Of a stretch of DNA of 16,772 bases, positions 6,794 to 12,986 are shown piece after piece. The notes beneath the pieces are model-generated. The model was given only the letters and a program-made list of their open reading frames with translations. It had not been told where the DNA came from and did no database searches. The stretch is from NCBI GenBank assembly GCA_964346135.1, contig CAYFTS010000153.1, forward strand, positions 1-16,772, in the 5' to 3' direction. Source of the stretch: B1-G15 sp964346135 (GTDB taxonomy: Archaea > Thermoproteota > Bathyarchaeia > Bathyarchaeales > Bathyarchaeaceae). Numbering within the stretch: the stretch's first letter is position 1; each line of letters begins with the position of its first letter. A program made the translations under genes and the position numbers.

Positions 6794-9077
6794 ACCACTT
6801 CGAGGCTGGTTGCTAGATGTCTACTCTTCAGATCTTGGTGAAATGACGGTCTGGATAATAACAGAGAACGGTGAAAGAGTAAGACTGACGGATAAGTTTC
6901 AACCTAAGATTTATGTTTCAGGCAAAATGGCGGATCTGCCCAAGTTGACTGACAGCCTTGCGATTAATGAGTCTGTGGTGGGCTGGCGATATGTCGAGAA
7001 GTATGCTGATTTTATGGAAGACAAGATGTCAAAGGTTTTGGAGATTACTATGACGGATTGTCGCAGGATACCTTACTTTGCTCGTGAACTGTTGAGGTTG
7101 GGAGGATATCAGAAGTTTAGGCTTCATAACGTAGATGTTCCCAGCGCTCAGATGTATATTTATGATAGGGACTTTTTCCCGCTTGCGCATGTGGCAGTTA
7201 CTGAGCAAGGTGATAGGCTTGCCTACTGGTTGTTGGATTCTGTAGAAAGCGTCGATTATGTAGTTCCTCCGCTTCGATTGATGAGAATGATTGTGGAAAT
7301 AGCTACAGATAGCGCTGTTCCCAGCTTCAATGATTCGATTGGCTCGTTTGTTCTTGAATGCGATAGCGAAGAAATAGTCATTGATGAGGGCGATGAAAGT
7401 GAAAAGATTCTTAAAATGGTTGAAGCGATTGAAGAGAAAGATCCGGACATTCTCTTTACCCGTGGTGGAGATTCGTTTCTTTTTCCCTATCTTGCTCGCA
7501 GAGCGCTTGTGAATGGCGTTCTCAGCAAGCTTGTTTTGGGTAGAGACGCTGTTTCTCTTAAGGTCGAGAAGAAGCGTGGAAGGTCTTTCTTCTCGTATGG
7601 AAGGGTGTATTTTAAAGCTCCTATGCGTAGACTTTATGGAAGAATTCACGTCGATGAGAGGAACACGTTCATTTATTCTGCTTGTGGGTTAGATGGATTA
7701 ATTGAAGCATCGAGGACTTGTAGGGTTCCATTGCATAGGGCTGCAAGAGCTTCGATCGGAACCATAATGTCGTCTTCACAACTTTATCAGGCTACAAAGG
7801 ATGATATTCTTATTCCTTGGAAGAAGAGGGAGCCCGAAGCGGTTAAGTCGGCGTGGGAGCTGATGGTAGCTGACAGAGGAGGTTTCATTTTTGAGCCGAA
7901 GCTGAGCATTCATGACTGGGTTGCTGAAGTTGATTTTTCGTCTATGTATCCAACTTTGATGGCAAAGCGAAACATTTCAGCAGAGACTGTGCTTTGCAAA
8001 TGTTGTCCTGACTCGAAGCTGAGAGTTCCTGAGCTTGGATACAATATTTGTGAAAAACGGAAAGGAATAGTTCCACGAACTTTAAAGATGATTTTGAAGA
8101 AGCGGGCAGAATATAAACGTTTGAGAAATGAAGCTGAAGACTTAGAGTCACGGCAGGTCTACAATCGTAGACAGAAGGCTTTGAAGTGGATTTTGGTGAC
8201 GTGTTTCGGTTATCTGGGGTACAAGAATGCTCGTTTTGGTAAGGTTGACGCTCACATTGCTGTTTGTGCTTTTGCTAGGGAGGCTTTGTTGAAGACTGTG
8301 CGTATGGCTGAGGAGAGGGGTTTTGAGACAGTTCATGGTATTGTTGATTCGCTGTGGCTTAAAAAGGAGGGAGCTTCTCCCCGAGAGTACGTTGAGTTAT
8401 GCAAGGCTGTTTCTGAAGAGATTGGGGTGCAGCTGAACGTTGAAGGCAGATACCGTTGGATCGTATTTCTGCCGTCCAGAATGCACGCGGAGGTTCCTGT
8501 TCTCAACCGATATTATGGAGTGTTTGAATCTGGAAAAATTAAGGTGAGAGGTATTGAAGCGGTGAGACGAGATACTCCCCCATTCATTAAGAAGGCTCAG
8601 ATGGACATGATAAGGGTTCTTGCGAAGGCTCCGAACTCTGAAGCGTTTATGGAGAAGATTTCAGAATCTGTGGAAATTCTGAGAGGCTACGTGGAGAAGT
8701 TGAAGAAGAGAGCTGTTGATGTGCGAGATTTAATTATTGCAAAACGGCTGTCCATGCATCCTGACAGATACACTCACGATGTTTTTCAAGCCATAGCTGC
8801 CAAACAGCTGATGAAGAAAGACATAGAAGTGTCGGGGGGACAGACGGTTCGCTACTTGATAACTGACGCCGAAAATAGAAGGTCAAATAAGCGCGTGAAA
8901 GTTGCTGAACTAATTGACACTGAAACTCGATACGACGTTAGAAAGTATGTAACTATGCTGCTCTTGGCAGGAGCCAACATCCTGAGTCCGTTTGGATATA
9001 ACGAAGAAAGACTGAAGGATGAAATATGTTATGGTGAGCGACAGATAGTACTCAAACCTTCACTCAGAACAATGTAG
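6759..9077 (+). CDS. polB2: PolB2/Dpo2-type family-B DNA polymerase
   Basis: A 772-residue family-B polymerase. Motif A is intact (VDFSSMYP, Asp392). Motif B is changed: K476-WILVTCFGY, with the usual Asn-Ser replaced by Val480-Thr481 and Tyr by Phe483. Motif C is HGIVDS instead of YGDTDS, so only Asp530 of the pair remains. The 3'-5' exonuclease aspartates are lost: ExoI D-x-E is I178-V-E180, ExoII FD is F240-L241, ExoIII YxxxD is Y306xxxG310. A Cys cluster (C413, C415, C416, C431) may bind metal. The thumb follows (KVRGIEAVRRD). These changes match archaeal PolB2, first predicted to be inactive but reported as active Dpo2 in damage tolerance in Sulfolobus. The TTG at 6759, behind GGGAG, is the only start before the conserved WLLDVY strand. 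Confidence 0.9.
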   Translation: MTGWKNNLTSLKPLRGWLLDVYSSDLGEMTVWIITENGERVRLTDKFQPKIYVSGKMADLPKLTDSLAINESVVGWRYVEKYADFMEDKMSKVLEITMTDCRRIPYFARELLRLGGYQKFRLHNVDVPSAQMYIYDRDFFPLAHVAVTEQGDRLAYWLLDSVESVDYVVPPLRLMRMIVEIATDSAVPSFNDSIGSFVLECDSEEIVIDEGDESEKILKMVEAIEEKDPDILFTRGGDSFLFPYLARRALVNGVLSKLVLGRDAVSLKVEKKRGRSFFSYGRVYFKAPMRRLYGRIHVDERNTFIYSACGLDGLIEASRTCRVPLHRAARASIGTIMSSSQLYQATKDDILIPWKKREPEAVKSAWELMVADRGGFIFEPKLSIHDWVAEVDFSSMYPTLMAKRNISAETVLCKCCPDSKLRVPELGYNICEKRKGIVPRTLKMILKKRAEYKRLRNEAEDLESRQVYNRRQKALKWILVTCFGYLGYKNARFGKVDAHIAVCAFAREALLKTVRMAEERGFETVHGIVDSLWLKKEGASPREYVELCKAVSEEIGVQLNVEGRYRWIVFLPSRMHAEVPVLNRYYGVFESGKIKVRGIEAVRRDTPPFIKKAQMDMIRVLAKAPNSEAFMEKISESVEILRGYVEKLKKRAVDVRDLIIAKRLSMHPDRYTHDVFQAIAAKQLMKKDIEVSGGQTVRYLITDAENRRSNKRVKVAELIDTETRYDVRKYVTMLLLAGANILSPFGYNEERLKDEICYGERQIVLKPSLRTM

Positions 9078-9130
9078 AATGCGAGACTGGATTTGATCCC
9101 CCTCCACGGTGGAGACATTCCCCCGCAAAG

Positions 9131-9141
9131 TCCTCTTTTTT
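9131..9141 (+). terminator. CCTC-T6 terminator after PolB2
   Basis: TCCTCTTTTTT, 53 nt after the PolB2 stop codon, just before the end of the convergent membrane-protein gene. It is the same signature as the minus-strand terminators at 500, 1128 and 2819. A GC-rich palindrome CTCCAC-G-GTGGAG lies between the stop and the T-run. Confidence 0.55.
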
Positions 9142-9924
9142 CTATCTTGTACTTTTCTCTAGTGAGGAGAACCTCTTCTTCACTGGGATCGGGATCAGCA
9201 AGCCGTATGCTGAGATGAATATGAGTGGTGTGTGAAGGATCAGGTTCCACAGAGTGTATCCAGGCATCATGAAGAACGACATGGCGTTAAATAGGCCGAT
9301 TAACAACCCGACGAAACTTGTAATTCTGAGCAGAAAGATGTTAACCCTTGGATAAATCAAGGTCAAAACGGCTATGATGAGTGGTGTCGTGGGACAGTAC
9401 ATCACTCCAAAAGAGGACGTGAGCAGCAGCAAGGGATTGAAGTCTGGACTCAACTCAGCGTTTATAGGAGACCAAAAAGCCAGAAAGACAAAAGGTAAAA
9501 CCCAGTATCTCCAAGCAGGGAGCCTTTGAAAAACATACGCATTGAGGGGTTTATAGACTTCCCACATCCAGAACAGCCCCACGATCAGAATAGGAACCAA
9601 ATTGCCAGTTAACACTACAAGTCCATAGTTCTCAGTTATAGCGATATGGTTGCCAAAAGCGAAGAACAGAAACAGAATTCCGAAGAATGCGTCAGCAACT
9701 TTGCCAACTCTTGATCCATATCGATACAAGGCAACAATGAGCAGAATTGTGATAACGTGAATTGCTGGGCTGAGCCCCAAGTACGCAACAGAAGTTCGCA
9801 TGAAGACATCTCTAATCACAAGTGTGGTCTCTTCTTGAGCGAAAGGCACAGTAGCAAGAGTTGGAAGAAATATGCAAATCAGGAGAATTATGAAAATCAG
9901 TAGAGTCTTTCTGCTTTCTTTCAT
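9142..9924 (-). CDS. Polytopic membrane protein of unknown function
   Basis: A 260-residue protein with a basic start (MKESRKT), a signal-anchor helix (LLIFIILLICIFLPTLATVP) and about seven further hydrophobic segments: around residues 49-68, 76-96, 102-122, 139-155, 165-190, 197-218 and 222-247. It ends in a basic tail (PVKKRFSSLEKSTR). A short loop of about 20 residues lies outside the membrane after the first helix. No catalytic motif or known domain is evident. It lies 49 bp downstream of the flavodoxin gene on the same strand, so it may be cotranscribed with it, but no Shine-Dalgarno sequence is seen. It is convergent with PolB2. Confidence 0.75.
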   Translation of the reverse strand: MKESRKTLLIFIILLICIFLPTLATVPFAQEETTLVIRDVFMRTSVAYLGLSPAIHVITILLIVALYRYGSRVGKVADAFFGILFLFFAFGNHIAITENYGLVVLTGNLVPILIVGLFWMWEVYKPLNAYVFQRLPAWRYWVLPFVFLAFWSPINAELSPDFNPLLLLTSSFGVMYCPTTPLIIAVLTLIYPRVNIFLLRITSFVGLLIGLFNAMSFFMMPGYTLWNLILHTPLIFISAYGLLIPIPVKKRFSSLEKSTR

Positions 9925-9973
9925 AAACCAGTTAAGACGACTATAACTACTTTAGGTTTGCTCACTGCGCACG

Positions 9974-10426
9974 CTATTGCAACGATTTTGCTATGTCGGC
10001 CCCTATTTGCTTGAATGTTTCTTCTGTCCCGTCTTCGAGAGGTCCTTCTCCTCCTTTGACTATGGCTGAAATATGGGATTTAACAATGGTCATTCTGAGT
10101 TTCTTCAGCTTTTTTTCGATTCTTTTTCCCGCGCTTCCTGCGAGTCTAGATTTATACTTCGTGTCAAAAGCAAACGCCCTCTTACCGCCTAGTTTTACGT
10201 TTTCCAGCTCTTTGAGAAAATCTTTCATGGGTTTAGAAAGACCAAGCGCATGCGTCGGTCCGCCTATGGCTAACAAATCATAATCAGCCAGTTTGCTGAT
10301 GTCGACCTCGGCGATTTTAATGCAGTCAACATCGACTCCTTGTTTTTTCATTCCCTCTGCTAGGGCCTCAGCTACCTTTTCGGTGTTGCCGAATTTCGTG
10401 TCGTAAATAATCACGGCTCTACTCAT
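9974..10426 (-). CDS. Flavodoxin family protein
   Basis: A 150-residue flavodoxin-like fold protein. The N-terminal strand and phosphate-binding loop read AVIIYDTKFGNTEKVAEALA (family: 'vi.Y.T..GnTek.A..ia', binding FMN phosphate). YDLLAIGGPTHALGLSKPMK is the second flavin-contacting loop, with the Gly-Gly-Pro-Thr pattern. FAFDTKYKSRLAGSAGKRIE covers the third. FMN-dependent electron transfer in the cytoplasm is the family role; the partner is unknown. Start: ATG 10426, with a good TATA box (CTTAAATA) 43 bp upstream. It may be followed in the same transcript by the membrane protein. Confidence 0.92.
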   Translation of the reverse strand: MSRAVIIYDTKFGNTEKVAEALAEGMKKQGVDVDCIKIAEVDISKLADYDLLAIGGPTHALGLSKPMKDFLKELENVKLGGKRAFAFDTKYKSRLAGSAGKRIEKKLKKLRMTIVKSHISAIVKGGEGPLEDGTEETFKQIGADIAKSLQ

Positions 10427-10465
10427 TTGTTATCACTTCAACTGCTTTGACTGCTCATGCGTGCA

Positions 10466-10473
10466 TATTTAAG
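10466..10473 (-). promoter_or_regulatory. TATA box of the flavodoxin gene
   Basis: CTTAAATA on the minus strand, preceded by CCAAA as a BRE-like element. Its centre is about 43 bp before ATG 10426, which predicts an approximately 18-nt leader. Confidence 0.6.
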
Positions 10474-10493
10474 TTTGGCGATTAAATTTTAAC

Positions 10494-10509
10494 CCAACCA
10501 ACCAACCAA
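10494..10509. repeat. (CCAA)4 microsatellite
   Basis: Four perfect CCAA units follow TTTTAAC. It lies in the 277-bp divergent gap (10427-10703). Apart from two promoters, this gap contains a small CATCC-AAAAA-GGATG hairpin (10554-10568) and the TGCGCGCGCA palindrome. I see no gene in it. Confidence 0.7.
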
Positions 10510-10647
10510 CGGCGAACGGCTAATGGACGACGGAGAAAGGACAACCGATTATGGGCATCCAAAAAGGATGGTCCAAAACCGTATACCAGATTTGGGATAC
10601 ATCTAATGGTACAGGATGGATAATGTGGAATAGGAATAGGGAAGTGA

Positions 10648-10657
10648 TGCGCGCGCA
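10648..10657. repeat. TGCGCGCGCA palindrome, copy 2
   Basis: Identical to copies at 1535-1544 and 12616-12625. It lies 46 bp before the start of the 10704 gene, immediately upstream of its TATA-like box. Confidence 0.75.
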
Positions 10658-10665
10658 AGGACACA

Positions 10666-10672
10666 TATTAAG
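10666..10672 (+). promoter_or_regulatory. TATA-like box before the 10704 gene
   Basis: TATTAAG about 35 bp before the TTG start, which predicts a nearly leaderless transcript. Confidence 0.35.
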
Positions 10673-10703
10673 TAGAATTCAGCACATACATCACTAATCA
10701 CAT

Positions 10704-11096
10704 TTGAAAAAGCACCAGTCAAAGATTAAAGAAGTCCAAGAAACTCTCAATGAGTTCTTAAATAAAAAAGTTAAAGATTCAATACTCGGTTTTGATTTGG
10801 AAGACCTCTCAATCCAGAAATTGGGTGTCAATATTAAAGACTGCTCCAAATGTGCTAAATTGTTTACTGTGCGAGATTGTGGTCTTCGAGATGATAATGT
10901 CGCACTATTTTGGAGGTTTTGTGAGAAGTTAAACTCTCCATCCGCGTATTGTGCAGGGCACGACAGGAACAGCGATCCAAAAACAATTGGATCTTACCGA
11001 TTTTGCTATAATGAAGAGCTGTTTCATCCGTCGAAGAAGCTATTAAGAAATCGGATTTCATCAGAGCTCTTGATCGTGCATGTGGAAAGGTTCTGA
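10704..11096 (+). CDS. Cys-rich hypothetical protein, probably 5' part of a frameshifted gene
   Basis: A 130-codon frame from TTG 10704 (MKKHQSKIKEVQETLNEFLN). It has a helical start, then a Cys-rich part (DCSKCAKLFTVRDC, WRFCEK, SAYCAGHD) that could bind zinc. I do not recognise the family. From about 11015 a second frame is open and reads far more protein-like (SSVEEAIKKSDFIRALDRAC) than the last 25 codons of this one. It has no start codon of its own before 11201. The two frames would join by one inserted base near GAAGAGCTG (11013-11021). The annotated C-terminus is therefore probably out of frame. A TATA-like box and a TGCGCGCGCA palindrome lie upstream. Confidence 0.5.
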   Translation: MKKHQSKIKEVQETLNEFLNKKVKDSILGFDLEDLSIQKLGVNIKDCSKCAKLFTVRDCGLRDDNVALFWRFCEKLNSPSAYCAGHDRNSDPKTIGSYRFCYNEELFHPSKKLLRNRISSELLIVHVERF

Positions 11097-11596
11097 AAGT
11101 TTGTACAAAGCGAATTGAACATCACAGAAAAGTTGACAGGGACTTTATATCAAAGAAATTCGAGGGTTCATCCCGTACTTTATTATCCAAAAGAAACAGT
11201 ATGTGGCATGACATTAGAGAAGGCGTGCGTCGTTTGCTTGTGATGCCCTCTGAAAAATGGAAAAATGAAAAACAGATTGAAGGCAGTTTTTCATCTAAAA
11301 ATGGCTTTTTGATTAGAGCTCTTCATGGACATCAACTTAAACGACTTCAAAGAGAGGATCGATACAACGTTGCTCCCCGAAAGCCAGATATCTTAGCGAT
11401 TGGTCATTACCACCTGCAAATGGTCTTGAGGAAATTCAACACATGGGTTCTCACTACTCGACATTTTCTGTTGTATTCGACTCCAATACGAAAAGGTTTT
11501 TTATCTCATTTAGGAGCACCAATAGTAAGAATCGGGAAAGATAACGAGCCACATTTTGAGTTAACCCGACATAACGAGAGATCGAAAGCTGTTTAA
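11015..11596 (+). pseudogene. 3' part of frameshifted gene with metallophosphoesterase-like end
   Basis: This frame is open from 11015 to the TAA at 11596, but its first usable start is ATG 11201. It therefore looks like the continuation of the 10704 gene after a one-base loss. The C-terminal part, PRKPDILAIGHYHLQMVLRK followed later by RKGFLSHLGAPIVRI, resembles the end of calcineurin-like metallophosphoesterases (the 'kPdilliGHyH' metal-binding motif and the 'kgl.pHvGg' strand). The N-terminal metal motifs (DxH, GNHD) are absent, and the distance from the 'HG' (ALHGHQL) to GHYH is shorter than usual, suggesting an internal deletion. A functional phosphoesterase is unlikely. If only ATG 11201 is used, the product has 131 residues. 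Confidence 0.5.
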
Positions 11597-11608
11597 GGCA
11601 ACAATTCA

Positions 11609-11616
11609 TGCGCGCA
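11609..11616. repeat. TGCGCGCA palindrome at convergent gene ends
   Basis: A short form of the TGCGCGCGCA element that fills nearly half of the 20-bp gap between two converging stop codons; it directly touches the HEPN stop. Confidence 0.55.
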
Positions 11617-11982
11617 TTAAGTTCCTGAAATCAAATCATCGAGCTCTTTTTTCTTTTTCTCATCTATAACAGACTCATCCAAAAGAGTGACAATCTCTTT
11701 CTTGGAAAGTTTCAAAGGGATCAGACACGTGATTGACTCTCGCGCGTAGTCTTCTAACTCAGATACTTCTGCATAGGTTAATGACACCGTTTCTCCGCCG
11801 TGGACAATTCTACTTCGCTTGTTATACAGGTCGTATACTATCTTAAAGATTCTCGAACGATCCGATTTTTTCCTTGCACTCAGAAGAAGCGCCACCCTCT
11901 GCGAAATCCTGAAACGGAGTTCTTGATCTCCACCAAAAAGTGATTCCATGCAAACCATCAGGTCAATTAGTTTTGCTTCCAT
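11617..11982 (-). CDS. Apea-like HEPN domain protein (3' part of split gene)
   Basis: A 121-residue helical protein matching the Apea-like HEPN domain: AKLIDLMVCMESLFGGDQEL at the start, FRISQRVALLLSAR, then IFKIVYDLYNKRSRIVHGGE. Arg56-SRIV-His61 is the R-x4-H motif that in HEPN ribonucleases forms the active site. The domain normally follows a longer N-terminal region in one polypeptide. Here that region is the preceding ORF, in the same frame, with a TAG (11986-11988) and one codon (CGC) between it and this ATG. Either a nonsense mutation split the gene, or this fragment is translated by reinitiation at the ATG next to the stop. HEPN proteins often act in RNA-targeting defence or toxin systems, but no partner gene is evident here. 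Confidence 0.75.
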   Translation of the reverse strand: MEAKLIDLMVCMESLFGGDQELRFRISQRVALLLSARKKSDRSRIFKIVYDLYNKRSRIVHGGETVSLTYAEVSELEDYARESITCLIPLKLSKKEIVTLLDESVIDEKKKKELDDLISGT

Positions 11983-11985
11983 GCG

Positions 11986-12489
11986 CTAGTCTCCAGAAGC
12001 GTGACATAGATATTCAAGAGCGTTTACTAGGTATGAGTACTTGTTCAAAAAGATAAAACCCCACGAGTTATAGTTTGTGATTGTTTGCTTCAACAGACCC
12101 GTGTAGCGCTTCATCCGATTGCCTGTTTCTTCAGGACTGAGTACAGCTCTTAACTTAACGCTTAATCTGTTGTGTGGATTCCCAAAGGGATTGTCTGACT
12201 CAATTGGGGATGCTGCCTTGCCTGTTAGAACTTGTGCATGTTTACCTGTTGTAAGAACATACATCTTGACCATTTCCCGCAAGGCATTTTCAGCTTCATC
12301 CAATTTCCTTCGCATTTCTTTGTCTGCTTCTTCTTTCTCAGTAGCTTCGACGGTTGCTTTGAAATAAACACAGGTCTCTTCATCTCCATCCTTTGCGCCG
12401 CGAAACAACAACTTATCATTAAAGAAAATACCTTCTTCCGGAGCGATCAATCCCTCTACATAAAAGACAAACTGCCAATCCTTCGACAT
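11986..12489 (-). CDS. N-terminal part of the split Apea/HEPN protein
   Basis: A 167-residue protein: a beta-rich start (DWQFVFYVEGLIAPEEGIFF), a charged helical stretch (EKEEADKEMRRKLDEAENAL), and a final helix (NSWGFIFLNKYSYLVNALEY) that runs straight into the HEPN region after the in-frame TAG. Read as one protein with the next ORF it would have about 290 residues, a natural length for Apea-type proteins. The ATG at 12489 has no ribosome-binding site. A 12-codon mini-ORF (ATG 12532, stop 12494; MSNKPAERLIGV) with a good GGAG site ends 4 nt before it, so translation may be coupled, or the true N-terminus may be shifted by an indel. Ends TAG, the stop codon also used by many neighbours. Confidence 0.65.
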   Translation of the reverse strand: MSKDWQFVFYVEGLIAPEEGIFFNDKLLFRGAKDGDEETCVYFKATVEATEKEEADKEMRRKLDEAENALREMVKMYVLTTGKHAQVLTGKAASPIESDNPFGNPHNRLSVKLRAVLSPEETGNRMKRYTGLLKQTITNYNSWGFIFLNKYSYLVNALEYLCHASGD

Positions 12490-12615
12490 TTTATCATACT
12501 CCGATCAATCTTTCGGCAGGTTTATTGCTCATCGTAATCTCCAACCTTTTTAATCACTTAATTCTAAAGAAAGTTTTTTCACCGTTCATTATATGTGTGA
12601 TTTTTCGTCAGCAAT

Positions 12616-12625
12616 TGCGCGCGCA
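12616..12625. repeat. TGCGCGCGCA palindrome, copy 3
   Basis: The third exact copy, three bases beyond the TAG at 12629-12631 that ends the remnant below. Confidence 0.75.
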
Positions 12626-12628
12626 GGG

Positions 12629-12888
12629 CTAGCCATAATTTTGATTTTTTATTTCTTCAATTAATTCATCTATTTTTTGGTGCAATAGACAAATGAGTTT
12701 CGGAAAACCCTTTTGACCCATGCCTATCTGCCCGAAATATACCTTAAGCGCAAAACCTTCTTTATTGTTTGGTTGGCCGTGGACACCAAGAATTCCAGTT
12801 CCTTGAACACACGCGACTCAATTATGAACCCTAGAACATTGTTTCGCAAATTAGAAATGTCAGTTGTTGGCGCATTTGTTCTACACAT
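12629..12888 (-). pseudogene. Remnant of a small protein gene, frameshifted
   Basis: The 497-bp gap 12490-12986 has no intact gene, but the minus strand shows two protein-like frames that join. The upstream one starts at ATG 12888 (MCRTNAPTTDISNLRNNVLG) and runs to about 12800. The downstream one, open from 12814 to the TAG at 12629, reads GFALKVYFGQIGMGQKGFPK then LICLLHQKIDELIEEI, an amphipathic, clearly protein-like end without a start codon of its own. I do not recognise the family. The interpretation as one gene with an indel near 12800 rests on composition only. The rest of the gap holds the HEPN mini-ORF and promoter, and a possible TATA box for the next gene. Confidence 0.4.
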
Positions 12889-12931
12889 ATACATACTGTT
12901 TAAATTTCTGTTTCTGCATATCAGGTTTAGG

Positions 12932-12938
12932 AATATAT
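12932..12938 (+). promoter_or_regulatory. TATA-like box of the MEDS gene
   Basis: AATATAT about 50 bp before the TTG at 12987. An AAGG ribosome-binding site lies roughly 10 bp before that TTG. Confidence 0.35.
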
Positions 12939-12986
12939 CCGACGTTGGATGCATACAATCAAAGGAACGGTTAGAAGGCGTATGAA

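Noticed and set aside
7029..7649. Long minus-strand ORF of 206 codons
   Set aside because: It is antisense to PolB2 coding sequence with conserved motifs; Ser/Arg/Ile-rich shadow without domain features.
9084..9130. Hairpin CTCCAC-G-GTGGAG as an intrinsic bacterial-type terminator
   Set aside because: The one-base centre cannot form a stable RNA loop and it is 30 bp from the T-run; the T-run itself is the likelier archaeal terminator.
10482..10664. Minus-strand 60-codon ORF in the flavodoxin upstream gap
   Set aside because: Composition is unlike a protein (microsatellite-derived), it has no ribosome-binding site, and it overlaps the flavodoxin promoter orientation poorly.
11986..11988. Pyrrolysine at the TAG in the HEPN gene
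   Set aside because: Many genes in the window end in TAG (e.g. PolB2, RadA-like, HTH_10, SRPBCC, first DUF72), so TAG works as a normal stop; no pyl genes are visible. Nonsense mutation or reinitiation is simpler.
12713..12985. Plus-strand 90-codon ORF upstream of the MEDS gene
   Set aside because: No ribosome-binding site and odd composition; the minus strand shows better coding signal in the same place.
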